The notes beneath the pieces were generated by a model. It was not told where the DNA came from. It searched no databases and was given only the letters and a program-made list of their open reading frames with translations. Below, in pieces: positions 16,628 to 25,919 of a stretch of 48,125 nt of DNA. The position numbers and the translations under genes were made by a program. Origin of the DNA: an uncultured Dokdonia sp. (GTDB lineage: Bacteria > Bacteroidota > Bacteroidia > Flavobacteriales > Flavobacteriaceae); NCBI RefSeq assembly GCF_947492815.1, contig NZ_CANLOB010000034.1, positions 1 to 48,125 on the forward strand, given 5' to 3'. Each line of letters begins with the position of its first letter. Within the stretch, counting starts at the first letter, position 1.

Positions 16628-19111
16628 TTGAAAAAAAGATACTTCCTACCTGTACTCGCTTTCCTTTTTTGTTTTTCGGCTTATAGCCAAACAGCTACTA
16701 TAAGAGGAATTTTATTAGATGAAAATCAAGTTCCTGTCCCAGGAGCTAATATTACCTTTGGAAATGATGGAAATACTACTAATGGAAATGGTTTCTATCA
16801 AATTGAAATTCCCGCAAATCAAGAGGTAACTGTTGTATTCTCTTTTGTAGGGTTTAAGAATATTACACAAACATTTAATCTGCCCGCTAATGCAGACATA
16901 GAGTATAACCCTGTCATAAAAACAGATATTGCACAAATAGCAACAGTAACGATTGTTTCAAATAGAAGAAGAGAACGTGAGCAAGGAGTTGTGACACTTT
17001 CATCAGAAACAATTCGTAAAGTTCCAGGCGCCCAAGCGGGAGTAGAAAATTTAATAAAATCCTTACCTGGGGTTAATAACAATAATGAATTAAGTACCAA
17101 TTATAATGTACGTGGTGGAAATTTTGATGATAACCTCGTGTATGTAAATGAAATTGAAGTATACCGTCCATTTCTAATACGTTCTGGACAACAGGAAGGA
17201 TTTAGTTTTGTAAATAGTGACTTGACACAGAGTGTTTCTTTTAGTGCAGGAGGATTTCAAGCAAAGTATGGAGATAAATTAGCCTCTGTATTAGATATCG
17301 CTTATAGAAGACCTACTGGGTTTGGTGCTAGTGTCAATGCAAGTCTTTTAGGAGCTACTGCTTCTGTGGAAGGGGTTTCTAAAGATGGAAGACTTACTGC
17401 TATTGCAGGACTCAGATATCGTAATAATGGATTATTAGTTTCTTCCAGACAAACAGAAAGTAATATCAATCCTATTTTTGCCGATGCGCAAACTTTTATA
17501 ACCTATAAATTTTCAAATAAATTTCAATTAGACTTCTTAGGAAATATTGCTATTAACGATTATGACTTTGAGCCTTTAAATCGGCAGACTAATTTTGGTA
17601 CATTGGCAGACCCTGTAAGTCTATTAATTTTATTTGATGGACAGGAAGAAGATAAATACGAAACGTATTTTGGAGCACTAAAGGCTACTCAATTAGTCAA
17701 TGAGAATTTAACTTTAAAACTTATAGGATCTATTTACCAGAGTCAAGAACAAGAGTTTTTTGATATTTTAGCGCAGTATCGTTTAGGTACTCCTGATAAT
17801 AATATTGGAAGTGAAGATTTAGGAGAAGTTGAGTTTACGCAAGCAGCGGGAGGTCAATTCAGGAGTGCTCGTAACCTATTAGATGCTTTATTTGTAAACT
17901 TCGAGCATAAAGGAGAATATGTAAAAGGGGAAGATCAAATAGATTGGGGAGTTAAATACACACATGAAGACATACGTGATCAATTACGAGAGTATGAAAT
18001 TATAGACTCAGCTGGTTTTGCAGTACGTCCTCCTATTCCTGATTTTGCAAATGACCAACCATTTACTCCTTTTGAGGGTCCTATCGAACCGTTTACAAGT
18101 GTACGTGCAAGAAATGATGTTCAGATAGATCGTTTTTCTGGGTATGCGCAATATACTAAGCGTACCGACTGGGGAGATAATGAAGTATCTTTTAATGTAG
18201 GTGTAAGAGCGCATCAATGGACCGTGAGTGGACAAGATATAGAGAGTTCATCGCAAGCTGTTTTTAGTCCAAGAGCGCAGTTTAGCATCAAACCTGACTG
18301 GAATCAAGATATGGTTTTCAGACTTTCTGGAGGGGTATATCAACAACCTCCTTTATATCGTGAGTTACGTAATGCTATAGGAGAAGTGGTACCTGATGTA
18401 AAAGCTCAGAAATCTATTCATGCTGTTGTAGGTCATGATTGGAGTTTTAATATGTGGGGAGGACAATTTAAATTAGTAAATGAAGCCTTTTATAAAGATC
18501 TCACCGATGTAAATACATTTACATTAGAGAATGTACGTTTACGCTATCGTGCAAATAACAATGCTACAGCGCGTATTTACGGTTTTGAATCTAGACTTAA
18601 TGGAGAGTTTGTTCCAGGAACAGATAGTTGGATTAGTATAGGATTACTTCGCGCCGAAGAAAATCAAGATAATAGAGGTTTTATAGCAAGACCTACAGAT
18701 CAACGATTTAAAGCAGCATTTTTATTTCAGGATTATATTCCTACCATACCAAGTGCAAGATTATATCTTAATATGGTATATCAAACAGGATTACCAGGAG
18801 GTACCCCTAGTAATGTAGATCCTTATGATTTTGAAGACTTACCAAGACTACGTGATTTCTTTAGAGCAGATTTAGGAATCTCTTACGTGTTTACAGATGA
18901 AGAGAAAAGAAAGAAAAAGAACTTTCCTAAAGGACATTGGCTACATCCATTTAAAGAATTAAGTGCTGGTTTTGAAATCTATAATATCTTTGATAGATTA
19001 AACTCAATCACTAATACCTTTGTACGTGATGCGAATTCCGGACAACAGTTTGCCGTACCAAATTTTCTAACGCCAAGAGTCTTTAATGTACGAGTGAATA
19101 TGAGGTTGTAA
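16628..19111 (+). CDS. TonB-dependent outer-membrane receptor with carboxypeptidase regulatory-like domain
   Basis: About 827 residues from a TTG start at 16,628, giving MKKRYFLPVLAFLFCFSAYSQ, a textbook signal peptide, 4 nt after the M23 stop. The ATG at 16,586 would overlap the peptidase by 38 nt and put charged residues before the signal, so TTG is preferred. A CarboxypepD_reg-like beta sandwich (TIRGILLDENQVPVPGANIT) precedes the plug (VENLIKSLPGVN, NYNVRGGNFDDNLVYVN) and a 22-strand-type barrel ending in a C-terminal Leu. The substrate is unknown. There is no SusD partner beside it, so it belongs to the stand-alone receptors, perhaps for metal chelates or peptides. Confidence 0.88.
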   Translation: MKKRYFLPVLAFLFCFSAYSQTATIRGILLDENQVPVPGANITFGNDGNTTNGNGFYQIEIPANQEVTVVFSFVGFKNITQTFNLPANADIEYNPVIKTDIAQIATVTIVSNRRREREQGVVTLSSETIRKVPGAQAGVENLIKSLPGVNNNNELSTNYNVRGGNFDDNLVYVNEIEVYRPFLIRSGQQEGFSFVNSDLTQSVSFSAGGFQAKYGDKLASVLDIAYRRPTGFGASVNASLLGATASVEGVSKDGRLTAIAGLRYRNNGLLVSSRQTESNINPIFADAQTFITYKFSNKFQLDFLGNIAINDYDFEPLNRQTNFGTLADPVSLLILFDGQEEDKYETYFGALKATQLVNENLTLKLIGSIYQSQEQEFFDILAQYRLGTPDNNIGSEDLGEVEFTQAAGGQFRSARNLLDALFVNFEHKGEYVKGEDQIDWGVKYTHEDIRDQLREYEIIDSAGFAVRPPIPDFANDQPFTPFEGPIEPFTSVRARNDVQIDRFSGYAQYTKRTDWGDNEVSFNVGVRAHQWTVSGQDIESSSQAVFSPRAQFSIKPDWNQDMVFRLSGGVYQQPPLYRELRNAIGEVVPDVKAQKSIHAVVGHDWSFNMWGGQFKLVNEAFYKDLTDVNTFTLENVRLRYRANNNATARIYGFESRLNGEFVPGTDSWISIGLLRAEENQDNRGFIARPTDQRFKAAFLFQDYIPTIPSARLYLNMVYQTGLPGGTPSNVDPYDFEDLPRLRDFFRADLGISYVFTDEEKRKKKNFPKGHWLHPFKELSAGFEIYNIFDRLNSITNTFVRDANSGQQFAVPNFLTPRVFNVRVNMRL

Positions 19112-19123
19112 GCAATTGAATAC

Positions 19124-19654
19124 CTACATTAATTTTTTACCCATAGCAAAGAAATCAAAGTGTTCCTTCCCTATGGTAAAGTCGTGATTTCCTATAATAT
19201 CAAACCCATTCTTTTTATAAAATCGAATAGCTCTCTCATTACTATTTAGCACAGACAGCCAGATATAGTTATAGTGCAATTCTGTTGCTTTTAAAAGTAG
19301 CTGATCTTGTAATTTATGCCCTATTTTAAAAGATAAAAAATCTTTTTTTACATAGATTTTTTGAAGTTGACAGACAGCTTTAAAATGTGTAAAAGAAGTC
19401 GTTGAATTTAATTTTAGTTTTGCATAACCTACTGGCTGTCCATTGGCAAATGCTAGCCAAAAAATAGCAGTCATTTTACGCAAACCTGCATCTATTTTGG
19501 TTACAGAAAATGTAGTTTCTAAATAGTGTTGAAGATCACTAGGATCTTTAAAGAGATGTCCAAAAGTTTCTGTAAATGTAATTTTTCCTAAAATAGAAAT
19601 ATGTATAGCATCATCTTGGGTAGCAGTACGTATTTCTATGTTTTTCATGAGCAT
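19124..19654 (-). CDS. GNAT family N-acetyltransferase
   Basis: A 176-residue cytoplasmic protein starting IEIRTATQDDAIHISIL, the usual GNAT opening, with a QLQKIYVKKDF strand-turn, a degenerate acetyl-CoA loop (SFKIGHKL) and LSVLNSNERAIRFYKKNGF near the C-terminus. It transfers acetyl from acetyl-CoA to an unknown amine, amino acid or protein. The Met two codons downstream (19,648) is an equally good start. A partial palindrome lies just upstream (19,663-19,675). It shares its strand with the cysteine desulfurase, with a 56-nt gap. Confidence 0.85.
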   Translation of the reverse strand: MLMKNIEIRTATQDDAIHISILGKITFTETFGHLFKDPSDLQHYLETTFSVTKIDAGLRKMTAIFWLAFANGQPVGYAKLKLNSTTSFTHFKAVCQLQKIYVKKDFLSFKIGHKLQDQLLLKATELHYNYIWLSVLNSNERAIRFYKKNGFDIIGNHDFTIGKEHFDFFAMGKKLM

Positions 19655-19710
19655 TTATTAATTTTCGCGAAAGCGTAAAAACACAAACCTATACCAAAAA
19701 AATATCCTAG

Positions 19711-20877
19711 CTAGGCTAGGATATTTTCACTTTTAATATATTCTTTTAAGACGCCCACTACATAGTCGACTTCTTCTTTGGTATTATAGATAGAGAATGA
19801 AAAGCGTAAGCTAGGTTTCTTAAAGTCTTCATCATTTAAAACTTCTCTAAGCACATGAGAACCTCCTGTGCTTCCACTTTGACAGGCACTTCCTTTAGAG
19901 CAAGCAATTCCTTTCATATCCAATTGAAAAAGAAGTAATACTGCTTTTTCTTCGGCAATAGGAAGACATACATTAAGGAGGGTATAGGTGCTCTTTTCTG
20001 GATTACTACAATTCCCATTTAATTTTACATCAGGAATTTCTTTTTGTAGCTCTTCAGCAAAATATGCTTTTAGTCCTTTTACATATGCTCTTTCTTCGTC
20101 TAAGTTTTTATAAGACATATGAAGCGCCTCTTCTAGCCCTACGATATTATGTACTGCTTCTGTACCTGCTCGTAAACCACGCTCTTGAGAACCTCCAAAA
20201 ATAAGAGGCTTCAGACCGCTATTTTTACGTACAAATGCAAAACCAACTCCTTTAGGTCCATGAAATTTATGAGCAGCAGCTGCAATAAAATCTACGGGGA
20301 TTTCCTGTAAATCTAGCTCATAGTGTCCTACACTCTGTACCATATCAGAATGTACTAATGCACCATGTGACTTACATAATGTAGCAATTGCTTTAATGTC
20401 GATCATATTACCGATCTCATTATTCACATGCATTAAACTCACTAATGTTTTTGCGTCACTAGCTTTTAGTAATTCTTCTAAATGTTTTTCATCAGGAGTT
20501 CCACATTCTTTAAGATTTACAAATTGCAAATCTATTTTATGGCATGTAGAGACTTCTTCGGCAGCATGAAGCACGGCGTGATGTTCTATTCGAGAAGTAA
20601 TGATGCGTGTGACACCTAAATCACGCACAGCACTATTAATGACTAGGTTATCGGCTTCTGTACCTCCAGATGTAAATACAATTTCTCCAGCTGTAACATT
20701 AAAAAGTTGGGCAATACGCTTTCGTGCGGTTTCTATTTGGCTCTTAGCCGTTCGGCCAAAAGCATGTGTAGAAGAAGGATTACCAGGCACGTCTCGCATA
20801 ACTTCTGTCATGCGATCTACTACTTCCTTACGCATTTGGGTAGTAGCAGCGTTATCAAAATAAATAGAATTCATCAA
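19711..20877 (-). CDS. Cysteine desulfurase (NifS/IscS family)
   Basis: A 388-residue PLP-dependent fold-type I enzyme. It shows YFDNAATT at the N-terminus, the PLP lysine in AAAHKFHGPKG (Lys204), His in EHHAVL, and the active-site Cys in SKGSACQSGS (Cys332). It removes sulfur from cysteine as an enzyme persulfide for Fe-S clusters or tRNA thiolation. No iscU or suf genes are adjacent, so a role as general sulfur donor is inferred. It diverges from the calcium-repeat lipoprotein, and a promoter region of about 100 nt lies between them. Confidence 0.92.
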   Translation of the reverse strand: MMNSIYFDNAATTQMRKEVVDRMTEVMRDVPGNPSSTHAFGRTAKSQIETARKRIAQLFNVTAGEIVFTSGGTEADNLVINSAVRDLGVTRIITSRIEHHAVLHAAEEVSTCHKIDLQFVNLKECGTPDEKHLEELLKASDAKTLVSLMHVNNEIGNMIDIKAIATLCKSHGALVHSDMVQSVGHYELDLQEIPVDFIAAAAHKFHGPKGVGFAFVRKNSGLKPLIFGGSQERGLRAGTEAVHNIVGLEEALHMSYKNLDEERAYVKGLKAYFAEELQKEIPDVKLNGNCSNPEKSTYTLLNVCLPIAEEKAVLLLFQLDMKGIACSKGSACQSGSTGGSHVLREVLNDEDFKKPSLRFSFSIYNTKEEVDYVVGVLKEYIKSENILA

Positions 20878-20935
20878 ACGTTGTAGTTTTGTTAAAAAAC
20901 AAATGTAAAGGAAATAAAATAATTTTTGTCATTAC

Positions 20936-20962
20936 TTTGCTGGTTCCTTTCTACTATTTTTG
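20936..20962 (+). promoter_or_regulatory. Candidate Bacteroidota promoter for the calcium-repeat lipoprotein
   Basis: TTTG (20,936-20,939) and TATTTTTG (20,955-20,962) match the -33 and -7 (TAnnTTTG) elements, though the 15-nt spacing is a little shorter than usual. The -7 box ends 17 nt before the ATG at 20,980. Confidence 0.35.
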
Positions 20963-20979
20963 TTTAAAAATTCATTTTA

Positions 20980-21906
20980 ATGAAAAAGTTTTTAATTGCG
21001 ATCATAGCAATCTCTTGTTTAGCCTCATGTGATGATGGCGATATTATAGTGACTTCGTTTGATTTTGAAGAGCAAACTTTAGAACAATGTACAAATTTTG
21101 AATCTCAATTTGTGTTCTTTAAAATCAATCCTGATAATAATGAAAGTATTGCTTTATCGTTTAGTACTACACAAGATATTTTTGGTGCTGGTGATGGAGA
21201 AAACGCTAGAAGAGAAACTCCCATACCATTAAGCACTGGTGATAATGTAATTTACAGAAGATTTGATAGCAGTGTTACAAGTGATTATTTTTGTAATGCA
21301 ATTCCTCCCGCAACACCTATTGTAGTAGAAGAATTTATAAGCGCCGATGGGGACATTACTGTAATTACAGATGGCACCTATGCAGATAGTGATGGGATTC
21401 CATCTGATATAGAAGATCCTACCGGAGAAGTAGATACTGATGGAGATGGCATTCCAAATATCTTAGATTTTGATGATGATGGCGATAATGTTCCTACTGC
21501 GCAGGAAGGGGTGGTTATTACCGATGGTGCGATTAATGAAGAACTTACAAGAGATACTGATGGAGATGGTACTTTTGACTACTTAGATAATGACGATGAT
21601 AATGATGGTGTTTTAACCATCAACGAAGATCCCAATATGGACTTAGATCCTAGTAATGACAATTCAGATCCAGACAATGAATCTTTGGATGATTATTTGA
21701 ATCCTGCAGTTACAGGTACGGTAAATACTGAATTATTCAGAGAGCATGTTTATTTCTTAAATGATATTGAAATCATCATCAATACTCAAAATTTAGATTT
21801 CAGAAATCAGAATGGAGAAGAAGTGATACGTGATATTCGTTCCTTATTATTTGGAGTTCTTACGGGAGTACCAGATGCCGAATTTACAACAACACCAACG
21901 TTTTAA
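20980..21906 (+). CDS. Lipoprotein with thrombospondin type 3-like calcium-binding repeats
   Basis: A 308-residue protein. MKKFLIAIIAISCLASC is a lipoprotein signal, and the acidic residues right after the lipid Cys (DDGD) suggest surface export. The middle (about 145-225) has D-x-D-x-D-G repeats such as DTDGDGIPNILDFDDDGD and DTDGDGTFDYLDNDDDND, typical of TSP3/EF-hand-like calcium sites in Bacteroidota surface proteins. The flanking domains are unrecognised. It probably binds calcium on the cell surface. Its stop directly abuts the stop of the convergent Smr-domain gene, with no room for a separate terminator. Confidence 0.85.
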   Translation: MKKFLIAIIAISCLASCDDGDIIVTSFDFEEQTLEQCTNFESQFVFFKINPDNNESIALSFSTTQDIFGAGDGENARRETPIPLSTGDNVIYRRFDSSVTSDYFCNAIPPATPIVVEEFISADGDITVITDGTYADSDGIPSDIEDPTGEVDTDGDGIPNILDFDDDGDNVPTAQEGVVITDGAINEELTRDTDGDGTFDYLDNDDDNDGVLTINEDPNMDLDPSNDNSDPDNESLDDYLNPAVTGTVNTELFREHVYFLNDIEIIINTQNLDFRNQNGEEVIRDIRSLLFGVLTGVPDAEFTTTPTF

Positions 21907-22467
21907 TTACTTACGCTGCGCATTTTGGTAAATATATACCTCAGTTGCGCCTGCTCCATATTTCTGATAATCGGCACTATAAAACTTAATACCATCGTAT
22001 CTATTAAAGAGGTAATATAGTTCTTCTTTAAGTACACCCTCCCCTACACCATGTATAAAAACAATTTTAGAGATTTTTTTTGAAATTGCAAAATGTAACT
22101 GCCGTTCTGCGGTATCTACTTGTAGCGACAAAATCTCATGATTAGACATATGTCTATAAGATTTTACTAATTTTTCAATGTGCAAATCTACTTCCATGGG
22201 TGGAAGGTTACGTTCTTTAGGTTTGACACGAACAGACCCGGGTTTAACTTTAGGTTCTTTTTCAAGACCTTTCTGACGAGACACATTCACCAGTTGTTTC
22301 TTGATAGTACTACTTATAGCTGGTATAATTTCGCTTTCGCGAAAGCGTATAATGAAACCATCTGTAGTTTCTATTGTAATGTATGGCATATCTATAGCGA
22401 CTATAACGCCATCTAGATCATCATCTAGTACCTGAATTGACTGTCCTATTTCGAATTTTTTACTCAA
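21907..22467 (-). CDS. Smr-domain protein (MutS2 C-terminal-like)
   Basis: A 186-residue protein. The N-terminal about 60 residues form a small beta-barrel-like domain (VLDDDLDGVIVAID). A charged linker with a PKERNLPP stretch follows, then a C-terminal Smr domain with VDLHIEKLV, FIHGVGEGVLKEEL and YGAGATEVYI. Smr domains bind or nick nucleic acids; stand-alone versions of this layout are common in Flavobacteriaceae and their role is unsettled. The palindrome CGCTTTCGCGAAAGCG (22,332-22,347) is read within the N-terminal domain as RFRES. Confidence 0.85.
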   Translation of the reverse strand: MSKKFEIGQSIQVLDDDLDGVIVAIDMPYITIETTDGFIIRFRESEIIPAISSTIKKQLVNVSRQKGLEKEPKVKPGSVRVKPKERNLPPMEVDLHIEKLVKSYRHMSNHEILSLQVDTAERQLHFAISKKISKIVFIHGVGEGVLKEELYYLFNRYDGIKFYSADYQKYGAGATEVYIYQNAQRK

Positions 22468-22544
22468 AACTGTGTTTTTGAACGGTAAAAATATACAAAC
22501 TATCGAAAAGCTTAGCCCTAACAGAGAATTTGGGAAAAAAAAGT

Positions 22545-22552
22545 TAAATTTG
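22545..22552 (+). promoter_or_regulatory. Bacteroidota -7 promoter box
   Basis: TAAATTTG matches TAnnTTTG exactly and ends 25 nt before the surface-protein ATG at 22,578. A TTTG 12 nt upstream is closer than the usual -33 spacing, so only the -7 box is claimed. Confidence 0.5.
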
Positions 22553-22577
22553 TTTTTGAGTTTTTAAAGTAAATATT

Positions 22578-24878
22578 ATGAAAAACCTACTTATTGTAGC
22601 ACTAACTGCCCTAAGTGTTACAGCAAATGCTCAGTTATACGTAGAACCTACACTAACTGACGCTTCGTACATTTATGTGAATGACACATTTATTTATGTT
22701 GAAAAAGACGTAGAATTAGAAACGAATGATGTCACTGGTATCAACAACGTTGGTATTCCAAGTATATTATTACGTAATCAATCTCAATTATTACAAGGTA
22801 CTTCTTCAGGTTCTGACGAACTAAACAAAGGAAATGGAATCTTATCCTTATTCCAAGAAGGAACTACCAATCAATACGATTATAACTTATGGGCTTCGCC
22901 TGTAGGAGTGCAATTAAATAATGATGGTACCACTCGAAGTGAAGGAAATGGTTTCTTCGCATTTAGAGATCCTGGTACTGTTTCTGGTTTATCTGTGCCA
23001 CAAAGAGTATTCTTTGTACCGGTAGATCCAGATGGTTCAGGACCATTAACTGCAGAAACAAATAGTAATCCTGCGCTTCAAGCGATAGGCCTTAATGGTT
23101 CTGCTGGAGTAAATCAATTAAATATTGCTTCTTTCTGGTTATATGGATATGAAGCAGGAAACGCAACTGCAGATTTTATTCCTATTCAAAGTACAGGAAC
23201 TTTAGAAGCTGGTTTAGGATTTACAATGAAAGGTGTTTCTGGTAGTGATGCTACTGCTGCTAGTGATGGCGTAGCAAATAACTTAGGAATACAAGGAGAT
23301 GGACTAGGGCAACGTATTGACTTTAGAGGAAGACCAAATAGTGGTACCATTACAGCCACAGTACTTCCTGACACACAAACAATCACTGGAAATCCTTATC
23401 CATCTGCACTAGATTTAAATTATTTCTTATTACTAAATTCTGATTCTGGTACATTTAATACAACATTACCTAATGGAAATACTGCTAGCTTTACAGGAAC
23501 AGATGTAACAGAAGGAGTTGCATATTTCTGGGATAGTGATCCTACAGCACAAACACACTTTATTGAAGAGTATCAAGCTGGTTATGGAATGTATTCTCCA
23601 ATGGGACTATTAGCAAGTGACGGTATGTATGTCGCAGCTCAGTTTCTAATGTATAACGAAGCAGGTGAACCTATTGTAGGGTCTGAAACGGGTGTAGTTG
23701 GATTAGATTATGATAGACGTTTTTCTCCTATTGGACAAGGATTTATGGTCACAGGATCTGATTCACAGACGACAGACACCTTTACATTTACAAATGACAT
23801 GAGAATCTTTGTAAAAGAAGGAAATAACTCTGACTTTAGAAATAATGAAGATAATGTAAATAACGAAGTTGTAGAAGCTGTAGGAGTAGGAACATACTAT
23901 GAAAACATTAATAATTTCCCAACTTTTACTCAGTTTAAAGTAGGTGTTAATATTAATGATACATATGGTCGCGAACTTGGTGTAGGAATTCTTAACCATG
24001 CGACTAGAGGATACGATGTTGCGATGGATGGGAAAGCTGCAGGAACATTAGCATCTGATGTTACATTTTCTATAAACGAACAAGATAAATATATCATTAA
24101 TGCGGTTCCAGAAGATGAGTACCAAGCGTTGATATTATCTATCAATGCTGAAACAACATCTGAATTTAGATTTAGAGCGAGAGATGTAAGAGACTTTAAT
24201 TATGAAGGTATCTTCTTATTTGATACTGTTTCAGAAACTTATTATGATATCCAAAACGAGAGTGTTCTTTTACAGTTACCTGCTGGAAACTATCCAAAAA
24301 GATTTGAGATTCGTTTTACTAGAGAAGTTGAAGTAGATACTGATACTACAGAAGAAGAGGAAGAAGAAGAAACTACAGAAGAAGAGGAAACAACAGAAGA
24401 GGATTCTGATTGGGAAGAAGATTCTGATTGGGAGGAAGAAGAAGAGACTACTACCGAAACTGAAGAAGAAACCGAAGCTGAAGACACCAGTAACGACGAA
24501 GAAACTGAAGAAGAAGAGGAAAGCACAGAAAACGAAGAAACTGAAGAAGAGACTACTAATGACGAAACAGAGTCTGAAGAAGATGACACATTAAGTGTCG
24601 AAGAGGTTGTAATTTCAGAGAGTATCTTAGAATCGTTTACTATCTTTCAAAATAATACGACAAATCAATTAGAGATTAGAAACCCTAATAACATTACATT
24701 AACAAATGTTACGTTATTTGACATGACAGGAAAACAAATTTTCTTAGGTCAAGATTTAGGCAATAGTAACATATTTACATTCCCTACTAGTAGTTTAAGT
24801 ACTGGAATATATATTGTAACTTTTGCTACTGAAAATGGGCTTACTAAAGCTCGTAAAATTAACGTAACAAACAGATAA
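22578..24878 (+). CDS. T9SS-exported surface protein with acidic low-complexity segment
   Basis: A 766-residue protein. A signal peptide (MKNLLIVALTALSVTANAQ) precedes a large beta-rich region (about 20-585) of unrecognised family, rich in Gly, Asn, Thr and Phe. An extremely acidic Glu/Thr/Asp segment of about 85 residues follows (about 593-680, with a tandem DSDWEE repeat). The C-terminal T9SS type A sorting domain (about 690-766) has LTNVTLFDMTGK and LSTGIYIVTF, ending KARKINVTNR. It should be secreted and attached to the outer surface. The acidic stretch may bind cations or act as a spacer between stalk and anchor. The two small membrane genes that follow start 12 and 315 nt downstream and may share its transcript. 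Confidence 0.85.
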   Translation: MKNLLIVALTALSVTANAQLYVEPTLTDASYIYVNDTFIYVEKDVELETNDVTGINNVGIPSILLRNQSQLLQGTSSGSDELNKGNGILSLFQEGTTNQYDYNLWASPVGVQLNNDGTTRSEGNGFFAFRDPGTVSGLSVPQRVFFVPVDPDGSGPLTAETNSNPALQAIGLNGSAGVNQLNIASFWLYGYEAGNATADFIPIQSTGTLEAGLGFTMKGVSGSDATAASDGVANNLGIQGDGLGQRIDFRGRPNSGTITATVLPDTQTITGNPYPSALDLNYFLLLNSDSGTFNTTLPNGNTASFTGTDVTEGVAYFWDSDPTAQTHFIEEYQAGYGMYSPMGLLASDGMYVAAQFLMYNEAGEPIVGSETGVVGLDYDRRFSPIGQGFMVTGSDSQTTDTFTFTNDMRIFVKEGNNSDFRNNEDNVNNEVVEAVGVGTYYENINNFPTFTQFKVGVNINDTYGRELGVGILNHATRGYDVAMDGKAAGTLASDVTFSINEQDKYIINAVPEDEYQALILSINAETTSEFRFRARDVRDFNYEGIFLFDTVSETYYDIQNESVLLQLPAGNYPKRFEIRFTREVEVDTDTTEEEEEEETTEEEETTEEDSDWEEDSDWEEEEETTTETEEETEAEDTSNDEETEEEEESTENEETEEETTNDETESEEDDTLSVEEVVISESILESFTIFQNNTTNQLEIRNPNNITLTNVTLFDMTGKQIFLGQDLGNSNIFTFPTSSLSTGIYIVTFATENGLTKARKINVTNR

Positions 24879-24890
24879 TATTATTCCCTT

Positions 24891-25166
24891 ATGGAGGAAT
24901 ACATGCTACCTTGCGTAAACAAAAAGTATTTTGGATATGAATGTATGGGTTGTGGAATACAACGCTCAGTAGCACTCCTTCTAAGAGGTGAATTTATAGA
25001 CGCATTTTATATGTACCCAGGAATCTATCCTTTGATAGCGCTCTTGGGTTTTTTAATAGTAAATCATTTTTTTACTATACGATATGCTAATAAAACTATT
25101 ATTATTTTAGCTATATTAACAATCTCAACGATCATTATAAGTTATTTGATCAAAATTATGCACTAA
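24891..25166 (+). CDS. DUF2752 family membrane protein
   Basis: A 91-residue protein. A Cys-rich start (LPCVNKKYFGYECMGCGIQRSV) fits the DUF2752 pattern of a CxGCG-type motif followed by Arg, with two membrane helices after it (about 42-60 and 67-88). Function is unknown; the Cys motif suggests metal or redox chemistry at the membrane. It lies 12 nt after the surface-protein gene and 27 nt before the CCC-motif protein. DUF2752 and CCC-motif genes are often neighbours in Flavobacteriaceae, to my knowledge. Confidence 0.85.
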   Translation: MEEYMLPCVNKKYFGYECMGCGIQRSVALLLRGEFIDAFYMYPGIYPLIALLGFLIVNHFFTIRYANKTIIILAILTISTIIISYLIKIMH

Positions 25167-25193
25167 AATTAACTAACTAAAAAAACACAAATT

Positions 25194-25529
25194 ATGGAAC
25201 AACAAAAATTACCTAATGTAACTATATCACTCGTATTAGGAATCATTTCATTTATAGCTTGTTGCTGTTCTTCTGGAATTGGTGGTATTATCTTTTCAGG
25301 AATAGCATTTTTCTTAGCTAATAAAGACAAAAAGACATTAGATTCAAGTGAAGATCCATCAATTTATACAAATGCAGGTCAATTAAACACAGCAAGAATT
25401 ATTGCTATTGTAGGACTTGTTTTAGGAGTTATTTCTCTATTAATAGGAATCTACCAAATTATTGCTGCTGGTGGATGGGATGCTTATATGGAGCAACAAA
25501 GAGATGTAATGGAACAACTTGGATTATAG
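25194..25529 (+). CDS. CCC-motif small membrane protein
   Basis: A 111-residue protein with two membrane helices (about 9-39 and 66-92) and a triple-cysteine motif (FIACCCSSGIGG) in the first. The sequence NVTISLVLGIISF, a loop with FLANKDKK, and IIAIVGLVLGVISLL follow the pattern of the CCC-motif membrane protein family. Function unknown. It is last in the apparent three-gene run and is followed by a perfect terminator. Confidence 0.82.
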   Translation: MEQQKLPNVTISLVLGIISFIACCCSSGIGGIIFSGIAFFLANKDKKTLDSSEDPSIYTNAGQLNTARIIAIVGLVLGVISLLIGIYQIIAAGGWDAYMEQQRDVMEQLGL

Positions 25530-25551
25530 TCCAATATACTTTTCATATATC

Positions 25552-25581
25552 AAAAAGACGAACCCTAGGGTTCGTCTTTTT
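25552..25581. terminator. Perfect 30-bp palindromic terminator
   Basis: A perfect palindrome centred on CCCTAGGG with terminal A5/T5 runs (AAAAAGACGAACCC and complement), 22 nt after the CCC-motif gene. It can act in either direction. Confidence 0.85.
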
Positions 25582-25848
25582 ATTTGTATTATTTTGATCT
25601 CAGCTTTAATAACTTATGTGATAAAGTAATTCCATATAGAATGCTAAATAATTACTCTTATAATAACGTTTTGGAATCATCATGTAACTATACAAAACTA
25701 TCTCTTGGCTAGCTTCAGAATATGAAATCCTTTTGCGAAGTCAATAATTCTCAGCAAGATACCTTATGAGCACTTTTCTCATTTGGTTTTATAACTAATA
25801 CTACATTCTTAAATGCTTCTATTATACGCTTTCGCGAAAGCGTAAAAA
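25582..25848. other. Intergenic stretch without recognised gene
   Basis: About 270 nt of AT-rich DNA with no credible ORF, RNA gene or known repeat except a perfect palindrome copy (25,827-25,842) just before the next terminator. With the terminators on either side it forms a 390-nt convergent gap. Confidence 0.4.
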
Positions 25849-25877
25849 AACCGCCTACATATCTAATGCAGACGGTT
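25849..25877 (-). terminator. Terminator of the ornithine aminotransferase gene
   Basis: AACCG-C-CT and AG-A-CGGTT form a stem with one mismatch. On the minus strand it is followed by a T-run (plus-strand A's at 25,843-25,850). It lies 43 nt beyond the rocD stop. Confidence 0.7.
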
Positions 25878-25919
25878 ATTACAATTCAAGTTATCTTGAC
25901 TTTATTAACTGAAAAGTAT

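Noticed and set aside
24290..24589. 99-residue Ser/Val-rich ORF on the minus strand
   Set aside because: Antisense shadow of the Glu-rich repeat tract in the surface-protein gene.
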